A DNA stretch of 64,000 nt from Altererythrobacter sp. (GTDB lineage: Bacteria > Pseudomonadota > Alphaproteobacteria > Sphingomonadales > Sphingomonadaceae), in assembly GCA_016793865.1 (NCBI GenBank), contig JAEULJ010000007.1:124001-188000 (forward strand), written 5' to 3'. Positions 63,368 through 64,000 of the stretch are shown here, piece after piece. The position numbers and the translations under genes were made by a program. The stretch's first letter is position 1; every line of letters starts with the position of its first letter. The notes under the pieces were generated by a model. It worked only from the letters and a program-made list of their open reading frames with translations, ran no database searches and was not told the origin of the DNA.

Positions 63368-64000
63368 ATGACCGGGGTCGAACTCGACAGCGAAGGGACT
63401 GCCCCGCGAGCGCCCGGTGCCGCTTGGCGGCGCAAGCGGGCGTGGATGCCGACCGTGATGGCGGTCATCCTGGCCGTGGTGCTGGCGGCGGCATGGTTCT
63501 CGCGCGAGCGCATCGCGGGCAATGTCATCGACGGGCAGCTGCGGGCCTTGGGCATCCCGGCGACCTACGAGATCGCGCGCATCGGAACCCGCCGTCAGGA
63601 GATCCGCAATCTGGTGATCGGCAACCCGTTGCGGCCGGACTTTACCGCGGAGCGCGTGGCGGTTGACCTTGCTTATGGCCTGGGCACGCCGCGCATCGGC
63701 CGGGTGGAGTTGGTCCGCCCCCGGCTCCACGGACGGCTCAAGGGAGGGCGGCTGAGCTTCGGTGCGCTAGACGACGCGATCTACCGGGAAAGTGGCAGGG
63801 CCTCGGCATTGCCTGCCATCACTCTGGTGGTGCGCGACGGGCGCGGGCTGATCCGAACCGACGCCGGCCCCATAGGCGTCAAGCTGGAGGGGGCGGGGCT
63901 CCTGTCCGATGGTTTCGCGGGGAGGCTGGCGCTGGCCGCGCCGTCGCTTGCCGCCGATGGATGCCAGCTTCGCGATGCCAGCCTGTTCGGGCGGATCGCC
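63368..64000 (+). CDS. YdbH-like (AsmA-superfamily) envelope protein, N-terminal part (cut by window end)
   Basis: 211 residues are in the window and the frame is open to base 64000. A short cytoplasmic head (RRKRAW) precedes one membrane helix (about 28-44), then the ATYEIARIGTRRQEIRNLVI and VDLAYGLGTPRIGRVELVRP segments typical of the YdbH/TamB-like proteins that form long bridges for lipid transport between the membranes. Sphingomonad relatives have about 1000 residues, so most of the gene is missing. The ATG at 63368 is taken. Confidence 0.8.
   Translation, partial: MTGVELDSEGTAPRAPGAAWRRKRAWMPTVMAVILAVVLAAAWFSRERIAGNVIDGQLRALGIPATYEIARIGTRRQEIRNLVIGNPLRPDFTAERVAVDLAYGLGTPRIGRVELVRPRLHGRLKGGRLSFGALDDAIYRESGRASALPAITLVVRDGRGLIRTDAGPIGVKLEGAGLLSDGFAGRLALAAPSLAADGCQLRDASLFGRIA

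Overview
The window is high-GC alphaproteobacterial chromosome. Protein sequences and gene order point to Sphingomonadales, probably the Erythrobacteraceae or a close relative; that placement is inference from recognisable families and order (infA-maf-RNase-yacG, hisG-hisD-nusB-thiL-hppA, trpF-trpB-trpA-accD-folC), and no rRNA is present to confirm it. Genes are densely packed, often overlapping by 1-8 bases, with many GTG and some TTG starts. I see no tRNA, rRNA, CRISPR array, insertion sequence or prophage.

Layout. 1-12.5 kb: a truncated PMT-family glycosyltransferase, a small membrane peptide, metZ, apaG, the polyphosphate pair ppk-ppx behind a PhoB-box-like repeat, a LysR regulator, the infA-maf-RNase E/G-yacG block, and a TonB-dependent receptor-like barrel with an unusual cysteine-containing tandem repeat. 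12.5-17 kb: a wax-ester synthase/DGAT with a coupled hydrolase, a PEP-CTERM surface protein divergent from a transmembrane ToxR-like regulator with ankyrin-like repeats, then a scar made of joined fragments of uvrC and the DGAT gene. 17-29 kb: YhiN-type flavoprotein, uvrC, DEAD-box helicase, tesB, H+-pyrophosphatase, thiL, nusB, hisD, hisG.

29-40 kb is more variable: a DUF2332 protein, bolA-pirin-SDR, a J-domain protein, a block of small stress/detoxification-type genes (RibD-like reductase, GST, VOC, fused double DUF1428, MpaB-like), a CobS-like AAA+ ATPase without CobT, and a class A penicillin-binding protein. 40-43 kb carries two hotdog thioesterases and a compact operon of a 53-residue peptide and two proteins of unknown function, one with a cupin-like metal motif; this is my best candidate for an undescribed system.

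43-64 kb: a UvrD/PcrA helicase, two paralogous secreted proteins, rsmD, an rRNA pseudouridine synthase, a Rieske oxygenase, an AmpG-like permease, one long minus-strand run (lapA-pyrF-VOC-GNAT-trpF-trpB-trpA-accD-folC), purB, a secreted transglutaminase-like TPR protein, radC, and the start of a YdbH-like envelope protein cut by the window end.
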